From contig JAITYX010000012.1 in NCBI GenBank assembly GCA_021018815.1, positions 6,869,001 to 6,933,000 of the forward strand: a stretch of 64,000 bases of DNA, written 5' to 3'. The notes beneath the pieces were generated by a model. The model did no database searches and had not been told where the DNA came from. It worked only from the letters and a program-made list of their open reading frames with translations. This document shows, piece after piece, positions 36,651 to 48,819 of this stretch (positions are counted from its first letter, which is position 1; every line of letters starts with the position of its first letter). Origin of the DNA: Talinum fruticosum. Lineage: Eukaryota; Streptophyta; Magnoliopsida; Caryophyllales; Talinaceae. The position numbers were made by a program, and so were the translations under genes.

Positions 36651-37974
36651 TCAAGGATGTTTGCTCGCCACTATCAAATCTATCAGTGAACAAAGGCACA
36701 ATGCATCATATTTACAATGGAAAAGAAGTTCTTTGTCGGGATCTTCTGCAATCAATACATTATTACTTAAGATGTATCTGAATGCCGGTTGATCATAAAA
36801 CAAAGGATCCACTTCCTCAGAAAAATCCTTTCCTTGATGACAAGTACATTCTGTGAGCTTAGTGAAAGAACTTTCTGAACTTCCGCATTTGCAGGCACTT
36901 GTTTCCCGAGATTCAAAGAGCTTTCCACAAGTTTCAGATCTCGGTTCTCTACTAAGGAGACTGCTGGGTCCTCCATTGACATACAAATTTCTGATAGTTG
37001 AACACAGAGAGGAAGATAGAGAGGAAACAAGATCATGGGCACCTTCGACAGTACGGGAGGACCCAGAAAGTTCCCATGCCTGGGTGACTAATCTCTTCAC
37101 CAACTGATTAAGAGTGTGAATGCATCCGATGCAACAAGAGTATGCACATACAACTTCAGACTCCAAAGAAGCATCAGCAGCCGTAGAAGGGGCATTCAAA
37201 TCTGGGACATGGGCATCACCTGTATGCTTTTCTGCTTCAACAGAAATTTCATTTTCTACAATTTCTCCCTCATTAGATCGATTGTAGATATCACTCAAAT
37301 GCTTTCTTTCTTCAACAGAAACTTTGACTTCTATAATTTCTTCTTCATTAGATCGCTTGCAGATATCACCAGACCCATGGATCTCAATGTTGCATAATTG
37401 ACCTGAACTGCAAGCATCAACCCTCAATTGATCTGGAGATTCTGTACAAGCAAGTTGTTTAGACTGTTGCATGGACTCCATAGGTTCAGTAACTACGGCG
37501 AGATCTTCAGTGGGTCTGGAAATTAATGATTCCCATTCTGTATCATTGCTCTCACTGGAAATCCCAACACATAACTGATTGATCACAGCACAAGCACCAA
37601 GGTCAGCGACCTGAATGGGATTATTATTTACCAAGACCACTTTCTCCAGAGAATAATTTTCATTATTTGCAACCTCTCCTGAAATAAAATTCTGAGGGTG
37701 AATATGATCTAAGGATTTCGCTTCACTTGGTAATGTTCCGCCCTGGGTATTTGGCTCAGTCACATCATTGTCACTAAAATTAGCAGCACCTGAGCATTGA
37801 GTGGTAGATCCCTGCAACCCTCCTTCCATGAGTCCTGGATCTTTAAAGCTATTACCTTGGATGTTTGATTTCCCATCAAGCTGCACAGGATCATCAACTG
37901 GAGTCTGAAGACTTTCTGACAATTGTGCACTGGTAAGCTTAGGGTCTACCAGTGTTTGGGCATCTGGCTCCATA
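36651..37974 (-). CDS. BRP1: BRP1-like exon 6 and stop codon
   Basis: Starts with SMEPDAQTL after a 73-base intron (37975-38047), short but with good GT-AG ends. An acidic, low-complexity region precedes a conserved C-terminal part with CSCCIGCIHTLNQL and FHCKYDALCLCSLIDLI, which resembles the family's C terminus. It stops at TGA 36651-36653. Confidence 0.88.
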
Positions 37975-39775
37975 CTGGAATTCAGAATAAATTTGTCAGG
38001 GAAATCATTTCTTAAGAAAGAATTACAAGGCATGAATGATAATTTACCTTCTCAGTGAGTATGCCCAGTTGTTAACCATGTCTTCCAGGTAAGCAACTTG
38101 CGACAAAAGACGGATAAAATGATATCTGTCTTTCCCAGATTGAATCCTCGCTCCAATCTGTGCAATGAGGAGCTCCAGCACTTTTCTCACATCAAGGGAA
38201 ACTTCAGTTGAAGTTGAATACTTTCCTCTATATGCAGACAAGCCAACAGCCATTAGGCCTCTGACTAAAGCAAACTTGTTTTTCCCTTCAACGTTGTTGG
38301 AACTACCAATAACAGCTTCCTTCTGCATCCACTTGGAAGGGCGTACAATGCAAGAACTAAATGGCCATCCCTTCCAAGGCCCGTGTATGTCAGCACTTGG
38401 ACCTTCCTTCAACTTTGAAGTGACCCAACAGAGTTCAGCAAAATGGGGGTAAGTGAGAATCTGATAACCGAAAATACTTAAAGTGAATGCCAAGGTAGAT
38501 TTTCCTTTCCCAGTTCTGGAACCAAAAGGTGCTGGTGCTTTTGGAACAGAGCTTTCAGGTATCTGGTTTTTGGTCCCTGATTCCTCAACCGCTTTGCAAT
38601 TTAGTTCATGTCTTTCAACATCATAATGAGATTCAGAAGCTACGGTTGTATCCAACCGAGTATGATTCTTATGGTGAACAAACTGTATAAATTGTTGAAT
38701 TAAATCCCTTGATAAGTCCAATGCTGCTGAATGGATCACCCTGCTCTGGTCAAACTCCCCATTCACTTCCAAAGTGAATCGAGCAGTTGCATGTTCTGAA
38801 ATAATTGACAGTCCTGAAACCAATGTATCACTGCCAAAAAACTGACGCACTTCATGAGGAAGCGCTGCAAATGCCAGTTCTGAAGTAGCCTGGTCATACA
38901 AATTGCACAAATTCACAATAAATTCCTTATCATACTGCTCAAATGTAACAAAGGATGGAGAATTTTACTTGCCATTGTAACATATCATTTAGGAGCATTA
39001 TATGGAAATAGATGCACCCGTACGGAGATGTGAGAAGATTGTACTTCTTGATTGTATAAGAGATAGAGGAAGACGAAAGAAAAATTGGAACAAAGCAATT
39101 AGACAGGATATGAAACACTTAAGACTTACAGAGCGGTAGATACTAAGTAGTTAGGAATCTAGGCTTTGGCAGTCAGGCACTTATGGACCGTTGTTTGGCA
39201 TGTATCATAGGTTTTATTGTGCTGTTACTGGCATGCAAGTGCTATTGAATTTTAGGTTTGGCATCATAACCATTTATTTTTTCAAATTGACTATACTATT
39301 TAACACTTACACTTTTGTATGTGTCTTAATGGTTATATTTTCAAGTGTGTTTCAAAAGTTTTTCAACCAAGCAAAATGTTCTCTAAAACCTTTTAATGTG
39401 GGTCTTTGGAAACAGCCTCTCTCTCAGTAGAAATGTTTGCGGGGATAAGGCTACCTACATATAGATCTCCCTAGAACCCGTGAAAGCAAGATCAAACTAG
39501 GAGTTGTTGTCATATGGAAATAAATTACCATATCAAAGTGAGACAAAAACTCTAGTCAAGACCATAAGGCCTGTTAAAGATGTCCCCAGCAACTGTTAGC
39601 CGAAAAATAATTCAAAACTCTGCACCAAAATCCTTCAAATTTTTAAAGGTTGACACCCATAAAGCTACTTGGTATTATTCAATTTTGCAGAACTCAAAAT
39701 TAGAATACCTTTGTACAAAATTTCTAGATCCACCCCTCACTGTTTTCGATATCCCTTCCCCACACCCCCCGGCCC

Positions 39776-39811
<36 letters not shown>

Positions 39812-42800
39812 TCCAAACCCCAAAATTATCAAAAAGAAAAAGAAATACGCTTGGGTAATACTAGAGAAAAAGGCAAAATGACAATGAGGACAGCTTCCAT
39901 ATAAGGAAGCCTTATTCTCGGCAGTGGGGGTAGGACTAGGCCTGGTCTACTCAAATAAGCTTTTTAAGCAAATGGAGATGCACAGAAAGAAGGAAAAAAG
40001 GAAAAGAAACAATATGGAAAATGATAATGCCTGCAAGCAAGTATTAGCACTCAAAGCACAGCCTCCTGAAAAATTCTTGTAAAAAAGATGAAATTGATTC
40101 CACAAGATCAAAAAGCACAACAGAAACAAAAAAGCAGACATACCAATATGATCAAGGATGAGGATACACAAACACATTCCAGCTGCCCTACAAAGGATTT
40201 CCAAATTTGGGAAGCATCCCTAAGATCATGTTGGGATGATGCTGCTGTTTTCGCCAACTCAGATTTACTAGGCATGGAATTGCACTCTTCATCACCACTA
40301 CAGGATGATGTCAGAGAGGATTCCATGGCCGACCCAATTCTTGGTGATGCCTCAATGTCTTCTTGTATACTCTGAATCGCCCACAGATCAATTCTAGGCA
40401 TGAAAACTGCACAGAACTTCACATTTGCACATTTCACTGCCACAGAAAACAACAGTGAGAAGTGTCTCTTGGTCAAATTATCCATACACATGATCATACA
40501 AATTTTGGAAAGTTAGGCTTGCACTCCAGCCAAAAGGAGAACTTTATTCATTTTGTCCAGGGAAGGAAGGAGGGGCAGAGAGCATCTTAAAGTTCTGTGC
40601 CAATAGTTCGAAATTCACAACTTTTCAGCATCCCTTCATGCATAGTATGCAAAGTTCCTAATGAGTGGGTATGAAACAACTTCAGTTATTTACTTCTGCA
40701 TTGGAGCCTCAATGTTCCATTATCACCACCCAAGGATAGGAACAAACCCCTTCCCTCCACCCAAGCCCAAAAAACAAGGAAAGGAAAGTTCTAATATCAA
40801 AGCATATCGTCCTTGTCGAAGATAAGCATATCACCTTTTCCATTTCCCTTGCCTTCCTAATTCACTCATTGTAAACAAAAGTCGACACTAAAAAAGACAG
40901 CAACTGTATAAAAGATTGGCATTCAGAGAAAACTATCAGAAAAGCTCAAGCATTCAATTTTTACCCTTCAGAATATAATGACTTGGAAAGACTGAAGCTT
41001 AACATACTTAAAATGCGTGAAATGCCTTGCTCCATGTCACCATGCCCCTCTTGCGAAATTGTAGCCAAATCAACCTTTTGCATTTCAAGGCTGCCCATGA
41101 AACAATGAAGAAGACAAGAAGCAAGATGCTTTTGGCCCGCTCTGGGATCTCCAGCAATCAATACTCTATAGCCTGATTTCTTTGATGATGCACGGCACAA
41201 GTCTCCGAACAAACCAGGAGGGTTGAAATCAACACTACATGGAAGAGATCTGATACTGTCACCAGAACCATCATTTGACAAATTACATCCAGTGAGGGAA
41301 CCATCCCCATCTAGAACCCCGGCCATAGAAAGATATTTTACTATCTCTCTTGCTGTGCCAGACTCTTGAACCATATTTGGAGCATAGAACCACCATTTAT
41401 CACTCGGCAGACTTCTTTTCTCTATTGCAGAAATAAAAGCCCCTTTAATGGCTGCTCCAGCATTTAAAAGACATGGAGGTAACCACAGACGATCATCAAC
41501 ATAAAGGGATATTATCAGGTTCAAAAGTGGTTGAAGCAGGCAAGGGACGAGATGCATGTGAAGTGGTGAACCCAAAACTTCATTTGCAGCCATCCCTGCT
41601 TCTCTACGTGAACATGGGGGAGGAGCAAGGGAAAGAGCCTCCAACCAATCTCTCTCTTCCACAGTAAAAGCAGGAAGTAGTGGCCTCTTTCCCTCCGCAT
41701 AGTTGTTCTCGGAAGACGAAAGAATTTGCTGCCAGGAGCAATTCCTTTTAAAGCAATAACCACTGCTTGAGCACAAAGAGCCTGAAGGTCAGCACCGGCA
41801 AAGCCCACTGTTTTTGCTGCAACCCACTCCAGCAGGGGACCAGCAACTGGTTTAGGCCATTTTTTTGTGTGAAGAGCCAAAATAGCAGCTCTGTCCTTGA
41901 CCGACGGCAAAGGAAAATAGATTTCCCTATCAAACCTCCCTGGCCTTCTGAGAGCTGGATCAACAGCATCAGGACGATTTGTTGCACCTATAACTATAAC
42001 AGAGCCTCGAGACTTTAAACCATCCATTAAGGCAAGCAAGGTGGAAACAACTGAGCTATGAGTCTGATCTTGCTGCCTTGTACGGACAGGAGCCAATCCA
42101 TCAATCTCGTCAAAGAAAATTATTGAAGGCTGAGATCTTTCGGCAACTTGAAACAAAAGCCTTAGCTGGCGCTCAGCATCACCAACATATTTACCCAAAC
42201 AATCAGCACCTTTACGAGCAAAATAAGCTATCCGTTTTTCACCACGAGCACAAGAGCCTATCAGTGCCCTTACAACTAGAGTCTTTCCAGTTCCAGGGTA
42301 ACCATGCAACAGAACACCTCTGGGTGGTGTAATACCCATATTCTCAAAAAACTCTGGGTATAAAAGAGGCAGAATTACAATCTCTTTCATACATTTGATG
42401 ACATCTTGAAGTCCTGCCACAGATTCCCAACCTTCAAACAGATTGTCGCCTTCAGAGTGACAACCACCAATATAGACAGGAGCGATTCTTGACAAATCAC
42501 GCTGAAGCCTTTTTGTTTCACGTCTTAGAAACTCCTCATCCTCGCCACACCTTTCCATCCACTTCTCTTCTGCCTCAATATCTTTCCGTGAAGCATCATT
42601 TGACACCCTCCTCAATTCCAACTTCATCTTCTTAGCTTTTAGTTTCTTAATATGTTGGACATATTGAAGTCCATGCGGTTGGAAGAGGTAGCGGTGGTCT
42701 GCGCAGGCTATAAGAAACTTTCGGTGATCAAATATGCATCCACTGGCACGTGCACAAGGCTGTGAAAAGCAAAAGGGTGAACAACAGAAACCACAGACTG

Positions 42801-45800
42801 AGAAAGGGCAAAAGCTTTAGAGTGCAAAAGCAAATGTTCTGTGACTAAGACAAAAGAATGAGCATGCATGCTGGAAATGCGTATGAAGACATACAGATGC
42901 GAAAGATATTTAGGAAAGGGAAGAATTCAACAATAACAGAATTAGATGAGAAAACATGCAGAGTTTATTGCATTTAAAAAAATGTTTTTATAAAGTCACG
43001 AACACATGTTGGTCATCCAAGAGTTACACAGCAAGAGATTAATTTGGATGCTAACCAAATGATAAGTTCTTGGACATCGATCCACACGACATCCGAGAGT
43101 TGCCCCAGGTCTTCCACAACGAGTACATTTTAATGCCCTTCCTCTGCAAAGTGCAGCTCTTACATTTTTAAGCACCCTAGGCCAGCAAAATAAACCTGCA
43201 TATATGAATTAAGAATGAAAAATTGCTTAAACTTATAGTCAGATGAAGATATAACAACAGCTGCTATGGGAATGTAAAGATCCATTATTATGCATCAAAT
43301 GCCATTAAAAGTAGAAGCACCAAGCCCAAACTAAGTAAAACCAAAAGGAGAGTAGCAACTCTTACTTTTTAAGTTGTATATGTATTATGTCATTCATCCT
43401 CCCCCTCCCCCAAAAAACAATAAAAAATAAAAAAGGAGTCGTCATAAAGGAAAGCTATAACATCAATGCATGTCCTCCAACCCATGACAGTCTCCGGTAG
43501 ATACAATGCATGAAATCTTTTATTCATTTTGGAAGGGGGGCCTTATAAAGAGATGAGAAGAGACATGCACATATAGAACTTAAAAACGCTATTCACAAAC
43601 AGACTGCCTAAAATTTAGAAGAGGATCAAAAACCAACTTTTCCCAGGGTACAAAGTCTTGACTAAGTGAAGATGTTTGAACACAGTTAAAGGCTCTTCTA
43701 TTTCTCTCTATTCAACTTGTTGAAAAAAATAAAATTGGAAGACACCTAACACAAGTTCCCCAAACCAAAAACTGGGAACAAGGGAGCCTTATAATGATGC
43801 ATCGCAGTTTCATGTTATTGAAACATGAATTTTAAGCGAATCTGAAAGGAATGATATAATGATATATCACAGCGTTTCTTTACCTTTTTTAATCTTAATT
43901 TTTTTGTCAAAACAAGGAACAGTACAATAATTGGTATTCCATATCTTTCATTTTTTGGGAGGGTGGCAAGCAACGGATTTTTCTGGTTCCATTTTTCTTG
44001 TTCCATCCAGTAAAGGCAGAGAAAAATATGGGAACAGGATCCCACTGGCAGGTGTTTTCTAGGCAGCGTGAAGAATCTAGGTAACAACCAGGCAAACAAA
44101 AGCACACTGAAAGACTAAGAGTACTAAACAAACAACCTACTTCAACAGATTCCAAAGCTTAAAGGCAAGGGTTCAAAAAAACCAGAGTGAACAAGCAGCA
44201 TTTGAACTAGTTGGACTTCACAAAATCCCAATAGATCTTATGGGATACAGAAAATGTACTCAGTATAAATCTCCAGTACTTTTAAAGTCCTTCTGGAAGG
44301 TTACGCTGTAAATGATATCATTTGTGAGAATTTCATGCTATCTTCATCCTAAATCCTCGATAGAAATCTTTTGGAGCAAAGCAACCCTCCAAAATACAGC
44401 TATGGACACCCATACTTTCTTTGCTATTAGAGTAAAGGGGAGAACAAAGCCTATGCTTTTGGGAGCACATACTCCTAGGAACCACATAAGCAAACATACA
44501 TTAAAGACAAATATACACGTAGCATGAGGGAGCGTATACTCCTAGGAGCATATAATAATTTAAAAGGGGTTGAAGTATGAATAAATAGATTATAATACTG
44601 CTTAACGAAATTAGGCCTTGTACAAGAATATAAGATCAATCATAACAATCCTCCATCAAGACATAATGCATGCATAGAAATGTTCTATTCTTATATATCT
44701 GAAAAAGCCATCTCCAAACAGAGGAAGAATAAAAAGCATCCTCAAACAACTACCTTCAGCTATCTCATAATTATAGAAAACTACTATCTAGCTATCCTCT
44801 TTCCAGAGTGAATCATAACCATTCATGAATTTGTCCTCACTAATTGCTTTTCTTCTCTCCTTTTTTCATTGACTTTTCTTATTTTCAATGAAACCTTGGA
44901 ACAACTTGGTCTTTGAACATAAATTTTTTCATGAATTTAGTGTTTTCTTGGTACTCCGTCGAAGCCCAAAAACAACAAGTATTGTGAAACAGAGGGAGTA
45001 TATACCAACGTTAGAGACACTAACAATGCCAAATCTAATAGATAATTTGCGAAAGTGAGCATGCATTCGTCCAACCTTCTATGAAAGTTATTTCTAGCAG
45101 AAGCTATTTCCAACCATATCTAGTATTCATCCGGTCTCAAAGTTACAAACACGATAACTTTCTCTAAGTCATAAGACCATTCCATCGTCATGATAACTTC
45201 TATGAAAGGTAAGACCATCCCATAAAATTCTTAAATAAAGTTGTCGTATTTGGTGTTAAGCTTGCTCACTGTCAAGTAGTTAATAAGTCCTAGAAGATGC
45301 AAGCCATTACATGACCCAAGTAGCACAAGGTAAACAGATTACACATAAACATCTAACCGTTGAAAGACCTAGTATACTTGCGAACTAAAAGCTACATGGG
45401 CGCATCTATCGATGTCCAACACTGTTGATTTTTGGTGGCAAAAAGAATGGCCAAGTTTCCAAATATGTCCAAGTGTCAAGCATCCAACATGGACACTAGG
45501 TGAAACAAAGAAAACAAACAATATAGCTAAAAGTTTAAACATTTAATCTTTCTTTGTTATTCACTTGCAGAAATAAGAAAGGGAAGACATATCATCAGTA
45601 GCATCAAAGAGAAGTACAAGACCAAGGCACGTTTTAGGCATGCTTGCAACCTCACAGCCATACATTGAAATTTCAAAAATGGTTTTCCTTCCGAGCGAAA
45701 TGGAAAACATCAGACTGTTTGCTACAGCATAAAAGAGTTTAACACCCTTTTTCCCCTTTTCTTCAAGTATTTCCTTTTTCCTGTCTTTTTTGTTTAGGAG

Positions 45801-47341
45801 AGGGAGTTTGGGGAGGTGATTTCATGGAGAAAAGATTCAACTCAAACGAATTAGAATGCAATGCTCTACAAAATCATCTACTTGACAAACTTATGTTTGC
45901 TTGTGTGCTTGTGTGCTTATTGGAACTTATATGAATTTCACTACCATATAGAACTACAGGGTTTGAATAGCAAACCAGTAAACTCATGCATTACTGAAGC
46001 TCACCTCTGGACTCCATACAGCACACTGCTGATGAACCCAAGTTCCAGCAATGCCGTACCGGTCATTGATAGGACCCAAGAGACGTCCAAGCCAGCCAGC
46101 TTCGTCACCAAACCCATCCCATGCATCATAACTAAACTCCTCTGAAGCAGATGAACCACTATATGCCTCATGGTCACTGCCAGCAGAATCATTCGCCAAT
46201 CTGTTTGGAGGCTTTCCATCAATTCCTCCCCCACATAAACCACAACGCCTGCCCTCCTTTATCCGTGGTTTAGAAAATCCATCTACGACGACATTGTGGT
46301 TCTCCACTTTGGCATGATTCCTATACTCAACACCCTTTGCCTCAGTTCGAGCCACATTCACCTCATCAGTACATCCCTGATCTGGATCAGTACGAAGTGA
46401 AGCAATCTCAACATCAAGTTTGTCATCTTCAGGGTCCTGAACAGACTTGGATGAATTTGATGACTCATTATTCTGTCCATTATCCTTAACATTGCCATTC
46501 ATAATGTGCTGCTCCTGTATCAGCACATCTGTAGGAACTTCATTATCATTTTCCACGAGTTCAACATGAGCATCATCCATGATGTCCTCATTTCCATCAT
46601 TCATTTCCCTAGTTGACAGATTACAATCACCATCATCCTCGTTTCCTGACGCTTCAAAGCCATTTATCAAGCTCCCCTCTCCCGAATGACCACCGTACAA
46701 CTTCTCCTCATGACCAATCTTTGTAACCTTCAAATATTCACCGTCCTCATCACCCACAAAATTATCCTTCACAAACATTATTTCCTTGTCATCACCATCC
46801 TCATCACCCGCAAAATCATCCTTCACATACATTCTTTCCTTGTCATCATCTTCAACATCCAGAAAGAGCTTTCTTTTCCACGAGGCTGATACTCACTTCC
46901 TTCCAAACCGCACTCTAGTTTCTTACTCCTAGTTCTTAGCCTCGATCTCCAAGTACCTACTCCCTCGTCATCCAAGTTCTCAGAACTCGAAGCAGAAGCC
47001 TCACTCCCCCTTACCCTTCCCCATCGACTTCTTCCCAGAAACCCCACGAGTTTTCTTCCCTAATTCGTTGTTTTTCTGCCTCTTCTTAGGAGGAGGAGGG
47101 GAGGAATCAAGAACAACGGGTGCCCGCCTCATCCTTGAGCTTCGGCGAAGCTCAGAATCATTCCCCAAAAATCCACCTTACTAGTACCTTCATTAGACTC
47201 CATCTTATCCCTACGATTCTGATTAAATACATCTTCACTAATTGCATCAAGTCTTTTGTGCTTCTTACGAGTCCTTGTACCCAACCGGAGACTGTTCCCT
47301 CCTTTTGGAGAGGAAACAGGAGCGGATGGAGACAATCGCAT
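36651..47341 (-). CDS. BRP1: BRP1-like (At3g15120 family) PHD-finger AAA+ ATPase, six coding exons
   Basis: Joined exons encode about 1,896 residues, close to the roughly 1,950 of Arabidopsis At3g15120 (BRP1, partner of the acetyl-histone-binding ATPase BRAT1; identity from memory). Order: a basic N terminus with ELRRSSRMRRAPVVLDSS; an acidic region; an extended PHD finger (about residues 430-520) split over exons 1-3; an AAA+ module with Walker A GYPGTGKT (about 646-653), Walker B SIIFFDEIDG and RRPGRFDR (about 763-772); a second AAA-like module whose Walker A has become GDPRAGQKH (about 1030); and a cysteine-containing C terminus ending before TGA at 36651. Family members act in the nucleus on chromatin to counter silencing. 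Start chosen at 47341 (MRLSPS), as in relatives. Five single-base frame breaks, all in homopolymers, interrupt the frame; splice sites and codons are otherwise intact, so sequencing error is more likely than a pseudogene. Confidence 0.85.
38048..38889 (-). CDS. BRP1: BRP1-like exon 5
   Basis: Starts ATSELAFAALPHEVRQFF after acceptor ACCAG and ends WAYSLR at donor GTAAAT. The first part fits the end of the AAA-like module. The rest (residues about 1,200-1,455) has no motif I can name with certainty. It is open throughout. Confidence 0.88.
39779..39808. repeat. (AG)15 microsatellite in intron 4
   Basis: Thirty bases of perfect AG repeat inside the 1.25-kb intron 4 of the BRP1-like gene. Confidence 0.95.
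40144..40436 (-). CDS. BRP1: BRP1-like exon 4
   Basis: Starts after acceptor GGCAG and ends at donor GTATGT. It contains CAVFMPRIDLWAI, the degenerate Walker-B strand of the second AAA-like module, and a serine/acid-rich loop. Phase is kept on both sides. Confidence 0.88.
41008..42759 (-). CDS. BRP1: BRP1-like exon 3 (ePHD end, AAA+ ATPase, start of second AAA-like module)
   Basis: Starts PCARASGC after acceptor CACAG and ends at donor GTATGT (41007). It holds the last PHD histidine/cysteine ligands, the whole first AAA+ module with intact Walker A, Walker B and arginine-finger motifs, a linker with FTVEERDWLEALSLAPPPCSRR, and the P-loop remnant GDPRAGQKH. The frame breaks once, one base short in the A4 run at 41746-41749, between ALCAQAVVIALK and RNCSWQQ. 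Confidence 0.9.
43056..43195 (-). CDS. BRP1: BRP1-like exon 2 (middle of the extended PHD finger)
   Basis: Begins after acceptor CAG with VYFAGLGCLK and ends YHL before donor GTTAGC. It carries CTRCGRPGATLGC and DRCPRTYH, the zinc-ligand core of the ePHD. At 140 bases it is one base short of keeping phase; the missing base is in the A5 run at 43165-43169, where a stop would otherwise appear. Confidence 0.88.
43196..46004 (-). other. Intron 1 of the BRP1-like gene (2.8 kb)
   Basis: Bounded by GTGAGC and CAG. I find no nested gene. There is a small pair of related words, actcctaggaaccacat near 44,475 and actcctaggagcatat near 44,540. A segment at 44,952-45,001 with tactccgtc and gagggagta ends resembles a deleted Stowaway-like element, which is weak. 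Confidence 0.6.
46005..47341 (-). CDS. BRP1: BRP1-like exon 1
   Basis: Encodes about 446 residues from ATG at 47341 to WSPE, ending at donor GAG|GTGAGC (46004). Three frame breaks occur: one base short in the T5 run at 47167-47171 (minus sense), one base extra in the G5 run at 47006-47010, and one base short in the A4 run at 46874-46877. Reading resumes in a sensible frame after each. The last part starts the extended PHD finger with CGLCGGG and HQQCAVW. Confidence 0.85.
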
Positions 47342-48474
47342 GACAAAACCCAAAAAACAGAGGACACCCACCTACCTTCAAACAGTAAATATACACAAAA
47401 TGTGCACCAGTCAAACTCCCCTTTCCATCAAATTGAAAATTTTCAGCTATAATATGAAAGATACGCAATAGATGCTCACCTCTATCCTCTTGATCGATCA
47501 AAAAAAGGCAAAAATTGCGGAAAGAAAGCCTAAACCCTAGCAACCCTGGGAGCAACTTTTTGGGCTAATTCACAATGCAGTTCAAGTTGATTGAAGCAAG
47601 GATGAATGGAAGATTGATGTTTCGAAGGTTTTTTCGTATCTAACGGCTCTCACAATCTCTCGCCCACCCTTTCTCTCCCTCACTGTCATTGGTAAGTGTC
47701 TTCGTAATATGAACGGCCTAGGGCAGGGGAAGGCAGGAAGGCAGTGTTCATATTATTCAGTTCATACATAACCACGCGAACGAAGTCCGTTGTTCTTGAC
47801 GCGCTACAAAGGAACTGTTCTTTTCAATTGGAATTCTATTATCAATTCTCCTTCGAATTTTCCGATTAAAACCTCACTCAATTATGTCACAATATTAAAA
47901 ATATTATTAATTAAATTGATGATAAATAATTATTACTTAACAATAATTAACAGATAAAAATATCAGTGTAACTCACTTTAACGTGATACAACAGGTGAAA
48001 AACCTATAAAACCACTAAAATTTATTTTTGAATAATTTCTCTGTAAATTTCGCAAACCCATTTGAACTCTTCGATTGTCTGTATTCCCTTCCAATTTCTT
48101 TAATGCCCGTATTAATTTTTTCATCTGGGTTCTTTGCTGTCGATTTCCTAAAAAAGAAATACTCATTATTTTAGTTCTAATTTGGGTTTGGCACATGCCC
48201 TTTTCAATTCAAATTATTGGGTTAATTTTTCTGTTGTATTCAAATGAGATCATTGTTCTTTCTTCTTCTGAGCGTTCATATTCACCTTCTTTGGTTAATC
48301 TTTCAGTCTTTTATTCCCAGCTTTAATTCTTGATGCAGGCATTGTGGAGGGAGTGAAAACCAAGAATTGCTTAGGGATCTTTTATGGGTTGTTGTGGATT
48401 CTTGGCTATAGTTTCCAAATCTGCTTGATTATTTGTTCTTTGTATTGGGGTTTGACAATTGAAAAGCTGAAATC
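47342..48474. promoter_or_regulatory. Head-to-head intergenic region with 5' leaders on both sides
   Basis: On the minus strand a probable leader intron runs from donor GAG|GTGAGC (47479) to an acceptor at 47372, 30 bases before the BRP1-like ATG. On the plus strand a probable leader-intron acceptor ttgatgcag ends near 48,339, followed by leader sequence up to ATG 48475. The 1.1-kb gap would hold both promoters. I cannot assign specific regulatory sites. Confidence 0.5.
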
Positions 48475-48687
48475 ATGAATGTGGTGGGCAAAGTTGGTAG
48501 CCTGATTACCCAAGGCGTACACTCTGACCCTGTCATCTTAAGAGATGATTTTTATTCTTTTAGGCCTAGTAGGCTGGAGAGAAATGAGTCTAATGCATGC
48601 AGGCTTGTTGATTTTGAAGATATCAGTCATTTGATAGTCCAGTTGAGTTGTTATCAGAATATGGATCTGGTCGGTACGGAGATTTAG
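48475..48687 (+). pseudogene. Chimeric fragment: phosphatidate phosphatase (lipin/PAH) N terminus joined to other sequence
   Basis: The first 15 residues, MNVVGKVGSLITQGV, are the start of plant PAH phosphatidate phosphatases (Mg2+-dependent enzymes that convert phosphatidic acid to diacylglycerol). In PAH the next residues should run YSVATPFHPFGG; here the sequence changes after about 48,523. What follows, ending MDLVGTEI, is not part of any lipin domain I know. A one-base shift near 48,635 would extend it as SPVELLSEYGSGRYGDLD and beyond to about 48,810, suggesting a second captured coding piece. The preceding leader looks like a real PAH 5' leader with an intron acceptor. The catalytic half is absent, so it cannot be an active phosphatase. 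Confidence 0.55.
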
Positions 48688-48819
48688 ATGCAGTGGAGAA
48701 TTTTGTGGAAGCCCAGAAAATCGAAAAGTTCAAATGGGTTTGTGAACCCCAAATTTCTAGGCAAATTTTGTCAATTTCACTTGTTTTGATTTTAGGAGTT
48801 TTCATCAAACCCTAACTTT

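Noticed and set aside
44952..45001. Stowaway-like MITE in intron 1 of the BRP1-like gene
   Set aside because: Only about 50 bp with imperfect tactcc...ggagta ends; too short and degenerate to call as an element.
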